Counted from the stretch's first letter, positions 7,880-17,608 are shown. The stretch: 64,000 nt of DNA from Variovorax sp. Root411 (GCF_001425205.1 NZ_LMDW01000002.1:236777-300776); one strand, 5' to 3'. The notes: generated from the sequence alone by a model not told the origin. Translations and numbers: made by a program.

Positions 7880-7971
7880 TGGCTCGCCCCCAGGCTTCGC
7901 GCACTTCGTGTCGCTTCTCCCGCCCCCTACCGGGGGCAACACCAGCGCCCCGGTAAAGCCGGTTCCGCGGT
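7880..7971 (+). repeat. Interspersed intergenic repeat, family B, copy 1
   Basis: The block runs from GGCTCGCCCCCAGGCTTCGC (7881) through CACTTCGTGTCGCT and a short hairpin GCCCCCTACCGGGGGC to GTAAAGCCGGTTCCGCGGT. Two further copies occur in this window, at 63213-63311 in the same orientation and at 40576-40669 reversed. Here it occupies most of the divergent promoter region between apbC and the patatin gene. No coding potential is seen. Confidence 0.8.
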
Positions 7972-8008
7972 ATTCCGCGAGAAAACGGGGAATCCAGGTC
8001 TTCTTTCA

Positions 8009-9235
8009 ATGGCTCATGGCAACGACAAAATGACAGAGACAAGCCCCGCCACCGGCCTCCTGCTCACCGGGGGTGGCGCCCGGGCCGCCTACCAGGTCGG
8101 CGTACTCGAAGCCATTGCCGAAATCCGCCGCGCGGCGGGACCGGCGGCCACCGGAATCGGCAACCCCTTTCACGTCATCACCGGCACCTCGGCCGGCGCC
8201 ATCAACGCGGCCGCACTGGCCTGCGGCGCCGACGACTTCGACCACGCGGTGGCGCGCATCGCCGAGGTCTGGAGCCGGTTCCGCGCCGAGCAGGTGTACC
8301 GCGCCGATTCGCTCTCGGTGATCGGCAGCGGCACGCGCTGGCGCATGCTGCTCGGGTTCGGGCGCTTCGCGGCCAACTGGATGCGCATCAAGCCGAAGTC
8401 GCTGCTCGACAACGCGCCGCTGGCCGAGCTTCTGCAGCGCATGGTGCCGCTCGAGCGGCTGCCGCAGCTCATGAAGGACGGCCACCTGCAGGCACTGGCC
8501 GTGACCGCATCGAGCTACAGCTCGGGCGAGCACGTCACCTTCTTCGAGGCCGCCGTGCCGATGGAGCCGTGGGTGCGCTCGCAGCGCCTGTCGGTGCGCG
8601 ACCGCATCACGCACACGCACCTGCTGGCGTCGTCGGCCATTCCGTTCGTGTTTCCGGCCACGGCCCTGCCGATGCAGGGCCATACCGAATACTTCGGCGA
8701 CGGGTCGATGCGCCAGTCGGCGCCCATCGCGGCGGCGATCCACCTCGGTGCGCAGCGCATCGTGGTGATCGGCGCAGGCCGCATGCACGAGCCGCGCGAC
8801 ACCGATGCGCCCAACACCCACAGCGGCTATCCGACGATGGCGCAGATCGCGGGCCATGCGCTGTCGAGCATCTTTCTCGACGCGCTGGCCGTGGACATCG
8901 AGCGGCTGCGCCGCATCAACCACACGTTGGGGCTGGTTCCCGAAGAGGCCCGTGCGGCGAGCACGCTGCGACCGCTCGACCTGCTGGTGATCTCGCCGTC
9001 AGAACGCCTCGACGTGATCGCGGCGCGCCACGTCGACGCCCTGCCCGGCGCGGTGCGGCACCTGCTGGGCGGCTCGAAGGTCGCGGCCGACGTGAAGGGC
9101 GGCGCGCTCGCGAGCTACCTGCTGTTCGAGTCGGCGTACACGCGCGAGCTGATGGCGCTCGGGCGGGCGGATGCGATGCGGCAGCGCGAGGAGGTGCTTA
9201 GGTTCTTCGGGTGGGATGCGGTCACCACGAGCTGA
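8009..9235 (+). CDS. Patatin-like phospholipase family protein
   Basis: A predicted serine lipid hydrolase of 408 residues. It has the oxyanion-hole motif LLLTGGGARAAYQVGVLEAI (about residues 17-36), the nucleophile elbow GTSAG within VITGTSAGAINAAALAC, and the catalytic Asp in YFGDGSMRQSAP, so the Ser-Asp dyad is complete. Patatins release fatty acids from phospholipids; the natural substrate cannot be told. There is no signal peptide, so the protein is probably cytoplasmic or peripheral. The ATG at 8009 is used; an in-frame ATG at 8030 (MTETSPATG) is an alternative. It is transcribed away from apbC across a family B repeat, which may have supplied or displaced its promoter. Confidence 0.9.
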   Translation: MAHGNDKMTETSPATGLLLTGGGARAAYQVGVLEAIAEIRRAAGPAATGIGNPFHVITGTSAGAINAAALACGADDFDHAVARIAEVWSRFRAEQVYRADSLSVIGSGTRWRMLLGFGRFAANWMRIKPKSLLDNAPLAELLQRMVPLERLPQLMKDGHLQALAVTASSYSSGEHVTFFEAAVPMEPWVRSQRLSVRDRITHTHLLASSAIPFVFPATALPMQGHTEYFGDGSMRQSAPIAAAIHLGAQRIVVIGAGRMHEPRDTDAPNTHSGYPTMAQIAGHALSSIFLDALAVDIERLRRINHTLGLVPEEARAASTLRPLDLLVISPSERLDVIAARHVDALPGAVRHLLGGSKVAADVKGGALASYLLFESAYTRELMALGRADAMRQREEVLRFFGWDAVTTS

Positions 9236-9266
9236 GTACCGCCATCCGTCCTGTGCGCGGACATGT

Positions 9267-9947
9267 TCAGCCCGCGTCGGAAATCCCCAGCTCCGAACAC
9301 ACCCGTCCCACCAGCACCTTCAGCGATGCAAGCTCGGCCTCGAGCCGCGCCACGTTGGCCTTCAGGGCCGCGACCTCGCCGAGCGACACATCGTGCCCGG
9401 CATATGACGCATCGGACGCCGGCCCCGCCACCTCTTCCGCCGGCGCACCGCTCAGCAAATGCGCCCAGCGGCTTTCCCGTGCGCCGGGAAGGCGTGCCAG
9501 CTTCACCACCAGCGCACCGGCAGGACGCTCCGCGAGTTCTTCGAGAAAGCCTTCGACCGACGAGATATCGGCGAAGTTGTGCATGCGGTCGCAGGCAATG
9601 CGCAGCTCGCCCGCCGTCTGCGGTCCGCGCAGCATCAGCACGGTGAGCAGGATGACCGACTGCGACGGGATGCGCAGCACGCGATCGACGTTGTGCTCGT
9701 AGCGGAAGGCGCGCCCGCCGCTGGTTTCCGCGACGAGGCTGTAGCCCTTCAGGCTGTCGATGGCGGCCTGCACCTGCGACTCGGCGAGTTCGAGCACTGG
9801 GTTGCGGCTGGTCTTCTGGTTGCAGCCCGACACCAGCGAGTTGAGCGTGAGCGGGTAGCTGTCGGGCACGGTGCGCTGCTTTTCGGCGAGCACGCCGAGC
9901 ACGCGAGTTTCGAGGAGGGACAGGACGGGCAGCGATGGGGTGGACAT
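9267..9947 (-). CDS. YceH/UPF0502 family protein (DUF480)
   Basis: A 226-residue protein with the two tandem winged-helix units of the YceH family: LSLLETRVLGVLAEKQRTVP opens the first, and SLVSGCNQKTSRNPVLEL and VILLTVLMLRGPQTAGELR are strongly conserved family blocks. The C-terminus (about residues 190-220, EVAALKANVARLEAELASLK) is a short coiled coil. The biochemical function of the family is not established; the fold suggests DNA binding or a protein partner. It ends 31 bp from the patatin stop codon, convergent to it. The ATG at 9947 is used. Confidence 0.88.
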   Translation of the reverse strand: MSTPSLPVLSLLETRVLGVLAEKQRTVPDSYPLTLNSLVSGCNQKTSRNPVLELAESQVQAAIDSLKGYSLVAETSGGRAFRYEHNVDRVLRIPSQSVILLTVLMLRGPQTAGELRIACDRMHNFADISSVEGFLEELAERPAGALVVKLARLPGARESRWAHLLSGAPAEEVAGPASDASYAGHDVSLGEVAALKANVARLEAELASLKVLVGRVCSELGISDAG

Positions 9948-9994
9948 GGCTCAGGCAAGGATCAATGGTGAAAACGCGAGGGCGGCAACCGCAC

Positions 9995-10693
9995 TCAAGG
10001 CGACGCAATGCCGAGGATAGGCCCCAGCTCCCGCACGAAGTCGCTCCGGTGCAGCGTTGCCGAATGCAGGGCCGAGACCGTGCCGTCGAGGTACAGCGCA
10101 TCGCGACAGTGGAGCACGTCGCGGAAGTAGAGCGCGAACTCGTGGAAATTCACCGGCTTTTCGCTGATGACGAAGATGGCCGTGTGGCCGATCACGCCGA
10201 CGCCGTTGCGGATCTTGCGCGAATCGGAATGGGGAATGAAGGCGGGGTGCACGACCCCATGGCGCAGCAGCAGCGGACCCGACTGCGTCGCGAGGCGCAC
10301 GCCCTTGGCCAGCGCCGGATATTCCGACGACTCGACCACGCGCGGCCCCGCGTGCGAGACGAAGAACACGCCGTTGGGCTTGAGGAAGAAGTTGCCTACT
10401 CCTTCGGCCAGGTTGAGCGGCGCTTCTTCGCGGCCGTCGCGCACCAGCAGGCCGACCGGGGAAAAGTCCTCGTGGTACATGCCGGCGTTCACCGCGAAGT
10501 CCAGTTGCCGGTGGCGCTCCTTCAGCCAGGCATCGAGCCGGTCGAAGCGCTTGAACGGCACGCCCGCGTCGTCGCGCAGGAACAGCTCGAGCCGCTCGGT
10601 GCGCAGGTCGACCTTCACCACGGTGAAGCCCGGGTCGGCCGCCGCGAGGCCTGCAAACAGCAGGGCCGCCAGGAGCAGCAGAAGCCGTTTCAT
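9995..10693 (-). CDS. Secreted phosphodiester glycosidase family protein (DUF2233)
   Basis: The 232-residue protein starts with a signal peptide (MKRLLLLLAALLFAGLAAAD). The mature part has the phosphodiester-glycosidase (NAGPA/DUF2233) pattern: DFAVNAGMYHEDFSPVGLLV, FFLKPNGVFFV, ATQSGPLLLRHG and DALYLDGTVSALH. Relatives hydrolyse sugar-phosphodiester bonds and several act on exopolysaccharide or wall-linked sugars; the substrate here is unknown. It is probably periplasmic. It lies 47 bp upstream of yceH and 25 bp downstream of the isocitrate dehydrogenase gene, both on the same strand, so a short operon is possible. Confidence 0.85.
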   Translation of the reverse strand: MKRLLLLLAALLFAGLAAADPGFTVVKVDLRTERLELFLRDDAGVPFKRFDRLDAWLKERHRQLDFAVNAGMYHEDFSPVGLLVRDGREEAPLNLAEGVGNFFLKPNGVFFVSHAGPRVVESSEYPALAKGVRLATQSGPLLLRHGVVHPAFIPHSDSRKIRNGVGVIGHTAIFVISEKPVNFHEFALYFRDVLHCRDALYLDGTVSALHSATLHRSDFVRELGPILGIASP

Positions 10694-10718
10694 ACAGCGC
10701 CTGCGAGCCCTGCGCCGC

Positions 10719-11753
10719 TCAAGCGCCGTTGATGCGGCTGACCAGCGCCGTCGTGAACGCCGCCGTGCCCGCCGTACCGCCCAGGTCGCCCGTGCGCACC
10801 TTGTCGATGTTCAGCGTCTCGTCGATGGCCTTGCGCAGGCGCGTGGCCAGCTCGGGCAGCTTCACGTGGTCGAGCATCAGCGCGGCGGCCAGCAGCAGCG
10901 CGGTCGGGTTGGCGATGCCCTTGCCGGCGATGTCGGGCGCGGAGCCGTGCACGGCCTCGAAGATGGCCGCGTCGGTGCCGATGTTGGCGCCGGGCGCCAT
11001 GCCCAGGCCGCCGACCAGGCCCGCCACGAGGTCGGACAGGATGTCGCCGAACAGGTTGGTGGTGACCAGCATGTCGAACTGCCAGGGATTGAGCACCAGC
11101 TTCATCGCGCAGGCGTCGATGATGACCGTGTCGAGCTCGAACTTGCCCTTGTACTTCTTCTCGTAGAGGTCGAGGCCGGTCTCCAGGAAGATGCCCGTGA
11201 GCGCCTTCATGATGTTGGCCTTGTGCACGATCGTGACCTTCTTGCGGCCCGTTGCCACGGCGGTGTCGAAGGCGTATTCGAGCAGGCGGCGGCTGCCCTG
11301 GCGGGTGTTGATGCCGGTGGCCATGGCCACGGCGTGCGGGTCGCCGTCGATGGGCACGTAGTGCTCATGGCCGATGTAGAGGCCTTCGAGGTTCTCGCGC
11401 ACGACCACGAGGTCGATCTTGTCGAAGCGGCCGCCGGGAATGATGGTGCGCGCCGGGCGCAGGTTGGCGTACAGCTGGAACTCCTCGCGCAGCCGCACGT
11501 TCGACGAGCGGTAGCCGCCGCCCGAAGGCGTCTCCAGCGGGCCCTTCAGGGCAAGGCGGGTGCGGCGGATGCTGTCGAGCGTGGCCTGCGGCAGCGGATC
11601 GCCCGAAGCCTTGACGCCGCCGAGGCCGGCGATCTGGGTGTCCCACGTGAAGGGAGCCTTCAGCGCATCGAGCGCGGCCAGCGTGGCGTCGACGATTTCG
11701 GGGCCGATGCCATCGCCGGGAATCAGAGTTGCGGGAATGGAAGGGGTGGTCAT
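10719..11753 (-). CDS. Isocitrate dehydrogenase, NAD-dependent type
   Basis: This 344-residue enzyme belongs to the short isocitrate/isopropylmalate dehydrogenase family. IPGDGIGPEIVDATL opens the chain, and the substrate loop YRSSNVRLREEFQLYANLRP has the Ser-x-Asn pair that binds isocitrate. The cofactor loop HGSAPDIAGKGIANPTA has Asp-Ile where NADP enzymes have Lys-Tyr, which points to NAD. It should oxidise isocitrate to 2-oxoglutarate in the TCA cycle. Homoisocitrate or isopropylmalate dehydrogenase is less likely given the Ser-x-Asn loop. The ATG at 11753 has a weak ribosome-binding site. It is divergent from metG across 120 bp. Confidence 0.87.
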   Translation of the reverse strand: MTTPSIPATLIPGDGIGPEIVDATLAALDALKAPFTWDTQIAGLGGVKASGDPLPQATLDSIRRTRLALKGPLETPSGGGYRSSNVRLREEFQLYANLRPARTIIPGGRFDKIDLVVVRENLEGLYIGHEHYVPIDGDPHAVAMATGINTRQGSRRLLEYAFDTAVATGRKKVTIVHKANIMKALTGIFLETGLDLYEKKYKGKFELDTVIIDACAMKLVLNPWQFDMLVTTNLFGDILSDLVAGLVGGLGMAPGANIGTDAAIFEAVHGSAPDIAGKGIANPTALLLAAALMLDHVKLPELATRLRKAIDETLNIDKVRTGDLGGTAGTAAFTTALVSRINGA

Positions 11754-11873
11754 CGGCTGCGTCTCGCTTTCTGTATCGGGGGCCGAAGCATACGTCCACC
11801 AAACCCGGGGACGGACGCCGCCACCTAAAATGTCCGGTTCCGCCAGCCCGCCACTCCCGAAAGCGCCCCTCTG

Positions 11874-13967
11874 ATGTCCGCCCCGCGCAAGCTCTTCGTC
11901 ACCACCGCCCTGCCCTATGCCAACGGCAAGTTCCACATCGGCCACATGATGGAATACATCCAGGCCGACATCTGGGTGCGGAACCAGCGAATGAACGGCG
12001 CCGAGGTCAACTTCGTCTGCGCCGACGACGCACACGGCGCAGCCATCACCATTGCCGCCGACAAGGCCGGCGTGACGCCGCAGGCCTTCGTGGCCGAGAT
12101 CGCCGCGGGCCGCAAGCCCTACCTCGACGGCTACTTCATCTCGTTCGACAACTGGCACTCGACCGACGCGCCCGAGAACCACCAGCTCGCGCAGGACATC
12201 TACCGCGACCTGCGCGCCAACGGTCTCATCGAGACCAAGAGCGTCGAGCAGTTCTACGACCCCGAAAAAGGCATGTTCCTGGCCGACCGCTTCATCAAGG
12301 GCGAGTGCCCCAACTGCCATTCGAAGGACCAGTACGGCGACAACTGCGAGGTGTGCGGCGCCGTTTACGCGCCCACCGAGTTGATCAACCCCTACTCGGC
12401 ACTGTCGGGCGCCAAGCCCGAGCTGCGCAGCTCCGACCACTTCTTCTTCAAACTGTCGGACCCGCGCTGCGAGGCCTACCTGAAGGAATGGACTGCCGCT
12501 GCCGGCCACGTGCAGAGCGAAGTGCAGAACAAGATCCGCGAGTGGCTCTACAAGGACGACGAAGGCAAGGGCGGACTCGGCGACTGGGACATCAGCCGCG
12601 ACGCGCCCTACTTCGGCATCGAGATCCCCGATGCGCCGGGCAAGTACTTCTACGTGTGGCTGGACGCGCCCGTGGGCTACCTGGCATCGCTCAAGAACCT
12701 TCTCGACAAGCGCTGCATCGAGCTCGGCGGCGACGGCATCTCGTACACCGAGTACATGGCCGACCCCGACCTCGAGCAGGTGCACTTCATCGGCAAGGAC
12801 ATCATCACCTTCCACACGCTGTTCTGGCCCGCGATGCTGCACTTCAGCGGCCGCAAGGCGCCCGACGCCGTGTACGTGCACGGCCACCTCACGGTGAGCG
12901 GCGAGAAGATGAGCAAGAGCCGCGGCACCGGCATCGACCCGCTCAAGTACCTGTCGATCGGCCTGGACCCCGAATGGCTGCGCTACTACATCGCGGCCAA
13001 GCTCAACGGCCGCAACGAGGACATCGACTTCAACCCCGAGGACTTCGTCGCGCGCGTCAACAGCGACCTCGTGGGCAAGTACATCAACATCGCGAGCCGC
13101 GCGGCCGGCTTCATCGGCAAGCGCTTCGGCGGCCAGCTGGGCGAAGTGTCGGCCGATGGCGACGCACTGCTGTTTGCACTGCGCGACGCAGCTTCGCAAC
13201 TGCATTCGCTGTACGACGGCCGCGACTACGCCCGCGCCCTGCGCGAGGTGATGGCGCTGGCCGACAAGGTGAACGAGTACGTCGACCAGAACAAGCCCTG
13301 GGAGCTGGCCAAGAAGGAAGGCGCCGAGGCACGGCTGCACGACGTGTGCACGGTCTGCATCGAGGCTTTCCGCCTGCTCACGCTGTACCTGAAGCCGGTG
13401 CTGCCGGCGCTCGCTGTGAACGTCGAAGCCTTCCTGAAGATCTCGCCGCTGATCTGGACGGACGCCGCGCAGTCGCTGCCGGCGGGCCACGCCATCGGCG
13501 AGTACAAGCACTTGATGCAGCGCGCCGACGCCAAGGTGGTCGACAAGCTGTTCGACGCGCCCGAACCCGCACCGGCCGCCGCCGCCTCCTCGGAAGGCGC
13601 ACTGCCGGGCGGTGAAGCCATCGCGCCCACCATCACCATCGACGACTTCGCGAAGATCGACCTGCGCATCGCGAAGATCGTGGCCTGCGAGAAGGTCGAA
13701 GGCTCGACCAAGCTGCTGCGCCTGACGCTCGACGCGGGCGAGGGAAAGACGCGCAACGTGTTCAGCGGCATCGCCTCGGCCTACCAGCCCGAGCAGCTCG
13801 TGGGCAAGCTCACGGTGCTGGTCGCCAACCTCGCGCCGCGCAAGATGAAGTTCGGCATCAGCGAAGGCATGGTGCTGGCCGCGAGCCACGGCGACGAGAA
13901 GGCCCATCCGGGCATCCACGTGCTGGAACCGTGGCCGGGCGCAACGCCGGGCATGCGGGTTCGCTGA
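11874..13967 (+). CDS. metG: Methionyl-tRNA synthetase
   Basis: This class I synthetase charges tRNA-Met. The 697-residue protein has the HIGH-type motif ([16 protein letters not shown], about residues 15-30), a zinc knuckle with [17 protein letters not shown], the KMSKS loop ([11 protein letters not shown]) and, after an Ala/Pro-rich linker, a C-terminal EMAP/TRBD tRNA-binding domain ([20 protein letters not shown] onward) that mediates dimerisation. The length is normal for the long MetRS form. TAAAAT at 11826-11831, 42 bp before the ATG, is a plausible -10 element, but no matching -35 is seen. A small lipoprotein gene follows after 17 bp. Confidence 0.97.
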   Translation: MSAPRKLFVTTALPYANGKFHIGHMMEYIQADIWVRNQRMNGAEVNFVCADDAHGAAITIAADKAGVTPQAFVAEIAAGRKPYLDGYFISFDNWHSTDAPENHQLAQDIYRDLRANGLIETKSVEQFYDPEKGMFLADRFIKGECPNCHSKDQYGDNCEVCGAVYAPTELINPYSALSGAKPELRSSDHFFFKLSDPRCEAYLKEWTAAAGHVQSEVQNKIREWLYKDDEGKGGLGDWDISRDAPYFGIEIPDAPGKYFYVWLDAPVGYLASLKNLLDKRCIELGGDGISYTEYMADPDLEQVHFIGKDIITFHTLFWPAMLHFSGRKAPDAVYVHGHLTVSGEKMSKSRGTGIDPLKYLSIGLDPEWLRYYIAAKLNGRNEDIDFNPEDFVARVNSDLVGKYINIASRAAGFIGKRFGGQLGEVSADGDALLFALRDAASQLHSLYDGRDYARALREVMALADKVNEYVDQNKPWELAKKEGAEARLHDVCTVCIEAFRLLTLYLKPVLPALAVNVEAFLKISPLIWTDAAQSLPAGHAIGEYKHLMQRADAKVVDKLFDAPEPAPAAAASSEGALPGGEAIAPTITIDDFAKIDLRIAKIVACEKVEGSTKLLRLTLDAGEGKTRNVFSGIASAYQPEQLVGKLTVLVANLAPRKMKFGISEGMVLAASHGDEKAHPGIHVLEPWPGATPGMRVR

Positions 13968-13984
13968 TCGCAAAGGACATCGCC

Positions 13985-14191
13985 ATGGCCACGCTGCTGC
14001 ATCGCGCCCTTCTGCTTCTCCCGCTTTCCGCCCTGTTGAGCGGCTGCGCCGTGGTGTCGGTGGCGAGCACCGCAGTGAGCGTGGGCGCCGGCGCGGTGGG
14101 CCTTGCAGCCGACGCGGCCATCGGCACCGCGCGCATCACCGGCAAGGCCGTCGGCGCCGCGGCCGATGCGGTGATTCCCGACAGCGACTGA
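13985..14191 (+). CDS. Small predicted lipoprotein
   Basis: A 68-residue protein with a lipoprotein signal peptide ending in the lipobox LLSGC (Cys at about 21). The rest is low-complexity and rich in Ala, Val and Gly (VSVGAGAVGLAADAAIG), as in several small NF038104-type or glycine-zipper-like lipoproteins. It should be anchored to the inner or outer membrane through the lipidated Cys. Function is unknown. The ATG at 13985 has AAAGGA upstream and lies 17 bp after metG, so it may be co-transcribed with it. Confidence 0.75.
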   Translation: MATLLHRALLLLPLSALLSGCAVVSVASTAVSVGAGAVGLAADAAIGTARITGKAVGAAADAVIPDSD

Positions 14192-14243
14192 ACGGCGGCG
14201 CGACAAGCCCGGCAAGAGGCGCGGGGGTCACAATGGGCGCCAC

Positions 14244-15923
14244 ATGCAGTCACCGCTGAACATCACGCGTTTTCGCCCCCGCCTCCTCAACGCGCTGGCG
14301 GACTACAACCGGGAGCGCTTCCTCAAGGACCTGGGCGCCGGTGCGACCGTCGGCATCGTGGCGCTGCCTCTGGCCATGGCCTTCGCCATCGCCTCGGGGC
14401 TGAAGCCCGAGGCGGGCATCTGGACGGCGATCATCGCGGGCTTCCTGATCTCGCTGCTGGGCGGCTCGGCGGTGCAGATCGGCGGGCCGGCGGGGGCGTT
14501 CATCGTGATCGTCTACGGCATCGTCGAGCGCTACGGCGTGGCGAACCTGCTGATCTCGACCGCCTGCGCAGGCGTGCTGTTGTTCATGGCGGGGCTGTTC
14601 GGGCTCGGGCGGCTGGTGCGCTTCGTGCCGCTGTCGATCGTGGTGGGTTTCACCAACGGCATCGCGGTGCTGATCCTGCTGTCGCAATTGAAAGACCTGC
14701 TCGGGCTGACGGTGGCAAAGATGCCGGCCGACGTGTTCTCGCAGCTCCACGCGATGGCGCTGCAGATCGGTACCTTCAACCCCTATGCCTTCGCGCTCGG
14801 GTTGGCGTGCTTGGGCGGGCTGCTGCTGTGGCCGCTGCTGCTGAGCGGCGACTCGAAGGTAGGCACAGTGGTGCTGCGCATCGCGGGCCGGGTGGCGCGC
14901 ACGCGCGCCGTGCAGGTGGGTGCGCGCATGCCAGGGCCCATCGTGGCGCTGGTCACGCTCACGCTGGTGTCATGGGGTTTCGCGTTGCCGGTCGAAACCA
15001 TCGGCACGCGCTTCGGCGGCATTCCCGAAGGCGTGCCGGGCTTCGCGCTGCCCGATTTCTCGTGGGAAACGGTCAAGCAGCTCGTGACGCCCACGCTGAC
15101 CATCGCGCTGCTCGGCGCCATCGAGTCGCTGCTGTGCGCGCGTGTGTCGGACCAGCTCAGCGGCCAGCCGCGCCACGACCCCAACCAGGAGCTGATGGCG
15201 CAGGGCATCGCGAACGTCGTCACGCCGTTCTTCGGCGGCATGCCGGCGACCGGCACCATTGCGCGCACCGTGACGAACATCCGCTCGGGCGGCACCTCGC
15301 CGATCGCGGGCATCGTGCATGCGCTCACGCTGCTCGTCGTGGTGTTGCTGGCCGCGCCGCTGGCGCGCCACGTACCGCTCGCGGTGCTGGCAGGCATCCT
15401 GGTGTTCGTGGGCCTGAACATGGGCGAATGGCGCGAGTTCACGCCCACCCAGCTGCGGCATTTCAGCCGGCACTACCGGCTGCTGATGCTCGGCACTTTC
15501 TTCCTCACCGTGGTGTTCGACCTGACGGTGGCGGTGCAGGCGGGCATCGTGCTGGCCTGCGCCCTCTTCATCCGGCGCATGAGCGGGCTGTTCGGCGTCG
15601 AGCTGGTAACGCTGCAGCCGCCGGTGATCACCTACCGCCTCTACGGCGCGATGTTCTTCGGTGCGGCCGCGAAGCTGGACGAGACGGTGAACGCCGCCGA
15701 GCGCGCGCCGCGCGGCATGACGCTGGTGCTGGACGCCACGCACCTGATCTACATCGATGCCACGGGCGTCGATGCGCTGCGGCAGTTGCACCGGGCGGTA
15801 TTGGCGCGCGACGGGCTGCTGCGCATCGAGTCGCTGCAGCCGCAGCCGCTCGAGGTGCTGGAGCGCTCCGGGTTCGCCGAGGAACTGACGACCGGCCGGC
15901 CCGGCGCGGGCCACGGCGCCTGA
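14244..15923 (+). CDS. SulP-family anion transporter with C-terminal STAS domain
   Basis: A 559-residue inner-membrane protein. The N-terminal transport core has about 12-14 membrane helices with the SulP hallmarks GIVALPLAMAFAIASGLKPE, GGPAGAFIVIVYGIV and IANVVTPFFGGMPATGTIAR. Residues from about 455 onward form a STAS domain (LVLDATHLIYIDATGVDALR), a cytoplasmic regulatory module. SulP carriers transport sulfate, bicarbonate or dicarboxylates; sulfate or bicarbonate cannot be separated by sequence here. No carbonic anhydrase is adjacent. It ends 3 bp before the convergent BamE-like gene. Confidence 0.9.
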   Translation: MQSPLNITRFRPRLLNALADYNRERFLKDLGAGATVGIVALPLAMAFAIASGLKPEAGIWTAIIAGFLISLLGGSAVQIGGPAGAFIVIVYGIVERYGVANLLISTACAGVLLFMAGLFGLGRLVRFVPLSIVVGFTNGIAVLILLSQLKDLLGLTVAKMPADVFSQLHAMALQIGTFNPYAFALGLACLGGLLLWPLLLSGDSKVGTVVLRIAGRVARTRAVQVGARMPGPIVALVTLTLVSWGFALPVETIGTRFGGIPEGVPGFALPDFSWETVKQLVTPTLTIALLGAIESLLCARVSDQLSGQPRHDPNQELMAQGIANVVTPFFGGMPATGTIARTVTNIRSGGTSPIAGIVHALTLLVVVLLAAPLARHVPLAVLAGILVFVGLNMGEWREFTPTQLRHFSRHYRLLMLGTFFLTVVFDLTVAVQAGIVLACALFIRRMSGLFGVELVTLQPPVITYRLYGAMFFGAAAKLDETVNAAERAPRGMTLVLDATHLIYIDATGVDALRQLHRAVLARDGLLRIESLQPQPLEVLERSGFAEELTTGRPGAGHGA

Positions 15924-15926
15924 AGG

Positions 15927-16430
15927 CTACGGCGCTTCGGTGCCGCGGTCGGGCAAGGAGCCGCTGCGCACCACGCGCTGGTCGTCGTTCAGCGTGGCGG
16001 TGAAGACCATGGCCGAGTTCGGCGGCTGCACCCAGCGCCATTCCCATTCGGTCTCGCGCTTGAGCGCATAGGGAGTGACCTTGGCGGGCTTGCCGAGCAG
16101 CTTGCGCAGGTCTTCCATCATCATCCCGGGCTGCACCTTGGCGAAGTTCTCGGGCGTGAGCACCTGGCGCAGCGCGCTCATCTTGCCGTCGGCGCCGATG
16201 GTGATCAGGTAGTTCTTCTGGCCCTGCGGCTGGCGGTTGTACTCGAGGACGCGGCCGTTCGGCGCGTCCCAGATGTTCTCGGGCTCGCCGAACCGGGCGC
16301 GCACGTCGGCCTCGGTGGAGACGCCCTCTTCGAGCTCGCTGATGTTCTTCGGGTCGCATGCCGCGAGCCCGATCACCGCTGCCAGAAGCCCTGTTGCCAT
16401 GCCGATCCGCCACCCTTGCCGTTGCTTCAT
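15927..16430 (-). CDS. BamE/SmpA-like outer-membrane lipoprotein
   Basis: A 167-residue lipoprotein: signal sequence MKQRQGWRIGMATGLLAAVI followed by lipobox GLAAC. The mature protein begins DPKNISELEEGVSTEADVRA and has two SmpA/OmlA-like half repeats (VSTEADVRARFGEPENIW and VQPGMMMEDLRKLLGKPAKV), the fold of BamE. A role in outer-membrane integrity is inferred from the family; a second, canonical bamE may exist elsewhere. The ATG at 16430 lies only 39 bp from the divergent DUF3460 gene's start, so the two share a very compact promoter region. Confidence 0.8.
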   Translation of the reverse strand: MKQRQGWRIGMATGLLAAVIGLAACDPKNISELEEGVSTEADVRARFGEPENIWDAPNGRVLEYNRQPQGQKNYLITIGADGKMSALRQVLTPENFAKVQPGMMMEDLRKLLGKPAKVTPYALKRETEWEWRWVQPPNSAMVFTATLNDDQRVVRSGSLPDRGTEAP

Positions 16431-16469
16431 GCCGTCCCCGGTAAAATTCGCGCCATAAAGGTCCAGTCT

Positions 16470-16676
16470 ATGTCCATCTTCAACCGCCCCCACTACACCT
16501 CCGAGATCACGAACTTCATCGAGGAGATGAAGGAAAAGAAGCCGACGCTGGAGGCCGAACAGCGCGCCGGCCGTGCCCTGCTCTGGGACAAGCACCTCGA
16601 CCGCAGCCTGCTCGAGGAGTACAGCGAAGCCCGCGTGCCGATGCAGCCGTACGTCTACCAGACCCAGGCCAAGTAA
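16470..16676 (+). CDS. DUF3460 family protein
   Basis: A 68-residue soluble protein beginning MSIFNRPHYTSEITNFIEEM and ending QPYVYQTQAK, rich in charged residues. It matches the small DUF3460 family, which I know mainly from Burkholderiales and which has no established function. The ATG at 16470 has AAAGG 8 nt upstream; TAAAAT at 16442-16447 could be its -10 box. It precedes scpA by 75 bp on the same strand, an arrangement I recognise from related genomes, so a link to chromosome segregation or cofactor genes is possible but unproven. Confidence 0.82.
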   Translation: MSIFNRPHYTSEITNFIEEMKEKKPTLEAEQRAGRALLWDKHLDRSLLEEYSEARVPMQPYVYQTQAK

Positions 16677-16751
16677 TTCGCTGATGCCGAATTGGCAGCA
16701 AACACCCGCCCGCATTGCGCCAGTCGCTACCGAAATGATAGCAACAGACGA

Positions 16752-17588
16752 ATGAACGGCGACGACGACAACGGCACGCTCATGGTCGCCATGCCCGACG
16801 TGGTCGACCAGGTCGCGCTCGCGAGGCTCTATGGCGAGCCGCTGTTCGCGATGCCGAAGGACCTGTACATCCCGCCCGAGGCGCTGCAGGTGTTCCTGGA
16901 GGCCTTCGAAGGCCCGCTGGACTTGCTGCTCTACCTGATCCGCAAGCAGAACTTCAACATCCTCGACATCCCGATGGCGGGGCTCACGCGCCAGTACCTG
17001 AGCTACGTCGACGAAATTCGCCAGACCAACCTCGAACTCGCGGCCGAGTATTTGCTGATGGCCGCGATGCTGATCGAGATCAAGTCGCGCATGCTGCTGC
17101 CGCCGAAGAAGGTGGCCGATGGCGAAGAGGCCGAAGACCCGCGCGCCGAACTCGTGCGCCGCCTGATGGAGTACGAGCAGACCAAGCTGCAGGCCGCCGC
17201 CATCAGCGCCATGCCGACCTACGGCCGCGACTTCTGGAAGGCGCAGGTCTATATCGAGCAGTCGCTGAAGCCGCGCTTCCCCGACGTGGACGTGGTCGAG
17301 CTGCGCGACGCGTGGGCCGACATCATGAAGCGCGCCAAGCTCGTGCAGCACCACAAGATCTCGCGCGAGGAGCTCAACGTGCGCGAGCACATGAGCATCG
17401 TGCTGCGCCACCTGCAGGGGCAGCGCTTCGTGGAGTTCGAAAAGCTGTTCGACGTGTCGCGCGGCACGCCGGTGCTGATCGTCACCTTCATCGCGATGCT
17501 CGAGCTCGCGAAGGAGACGCTGATCGACATCACGCAGGCGGAAGCCTTCGCCCCTATTTACGTCAGATTGGCCTATTCGCCCGCCTGA
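16752..17588 (+). CDS. scpA: Segregation and condensation protein A
   Basis: ScpA is the kleisin subunit that bridges SMC heads with ScpB for chromosome compaction and segregation. The 278-residue protein contains the kleisin N-terminal block [20 protein letters not shown] and [15 protein letters not shown], then [20 protein letters not shown], and a C-terminal winged-helix region ([20 protein letters not shown]). The N-terminal 40 residues are an extra, poorly conserved extension. The ATG at 16752 is used. ScpB is not in the window. nadB starts 20 bp downstream. Confidence 0.93.
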   Translation: MNGDDDNGTLMVAMPDVVDQVALARLYGEPLFAMPKDLYIPPEALQVFLEAFEGPLDLLLYLIRKQNFNILDIPMAGLTRQYLSYVDEIRQTNLELAAEYLLMAAMLIEIKSRMLLPPKKVADGEEAEDPRAELVRRLMEYEQTKLQAAAISAMPTYGRDFWKAQVYIEQSLKPRFPDVDVVELRDAWADIMKRAKLVQHHKISREELNVREHMSIVLRHLQGQRFVEFEKLFDVSRGTPVLIVTFIAMLELAKETLIDITQAEAFAPIYVRLAYSPA

Positions 17589-17608
17589 CCCAACCGGTTG
17601 ATACACCC

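Noticed and set aside
11754-13973. Minus-strand open frame across metG joined to the isocitrate dehydrogenase frame
   Set aside because: Only the last 344 codons match a protein family; the extension is the shadow of metG.
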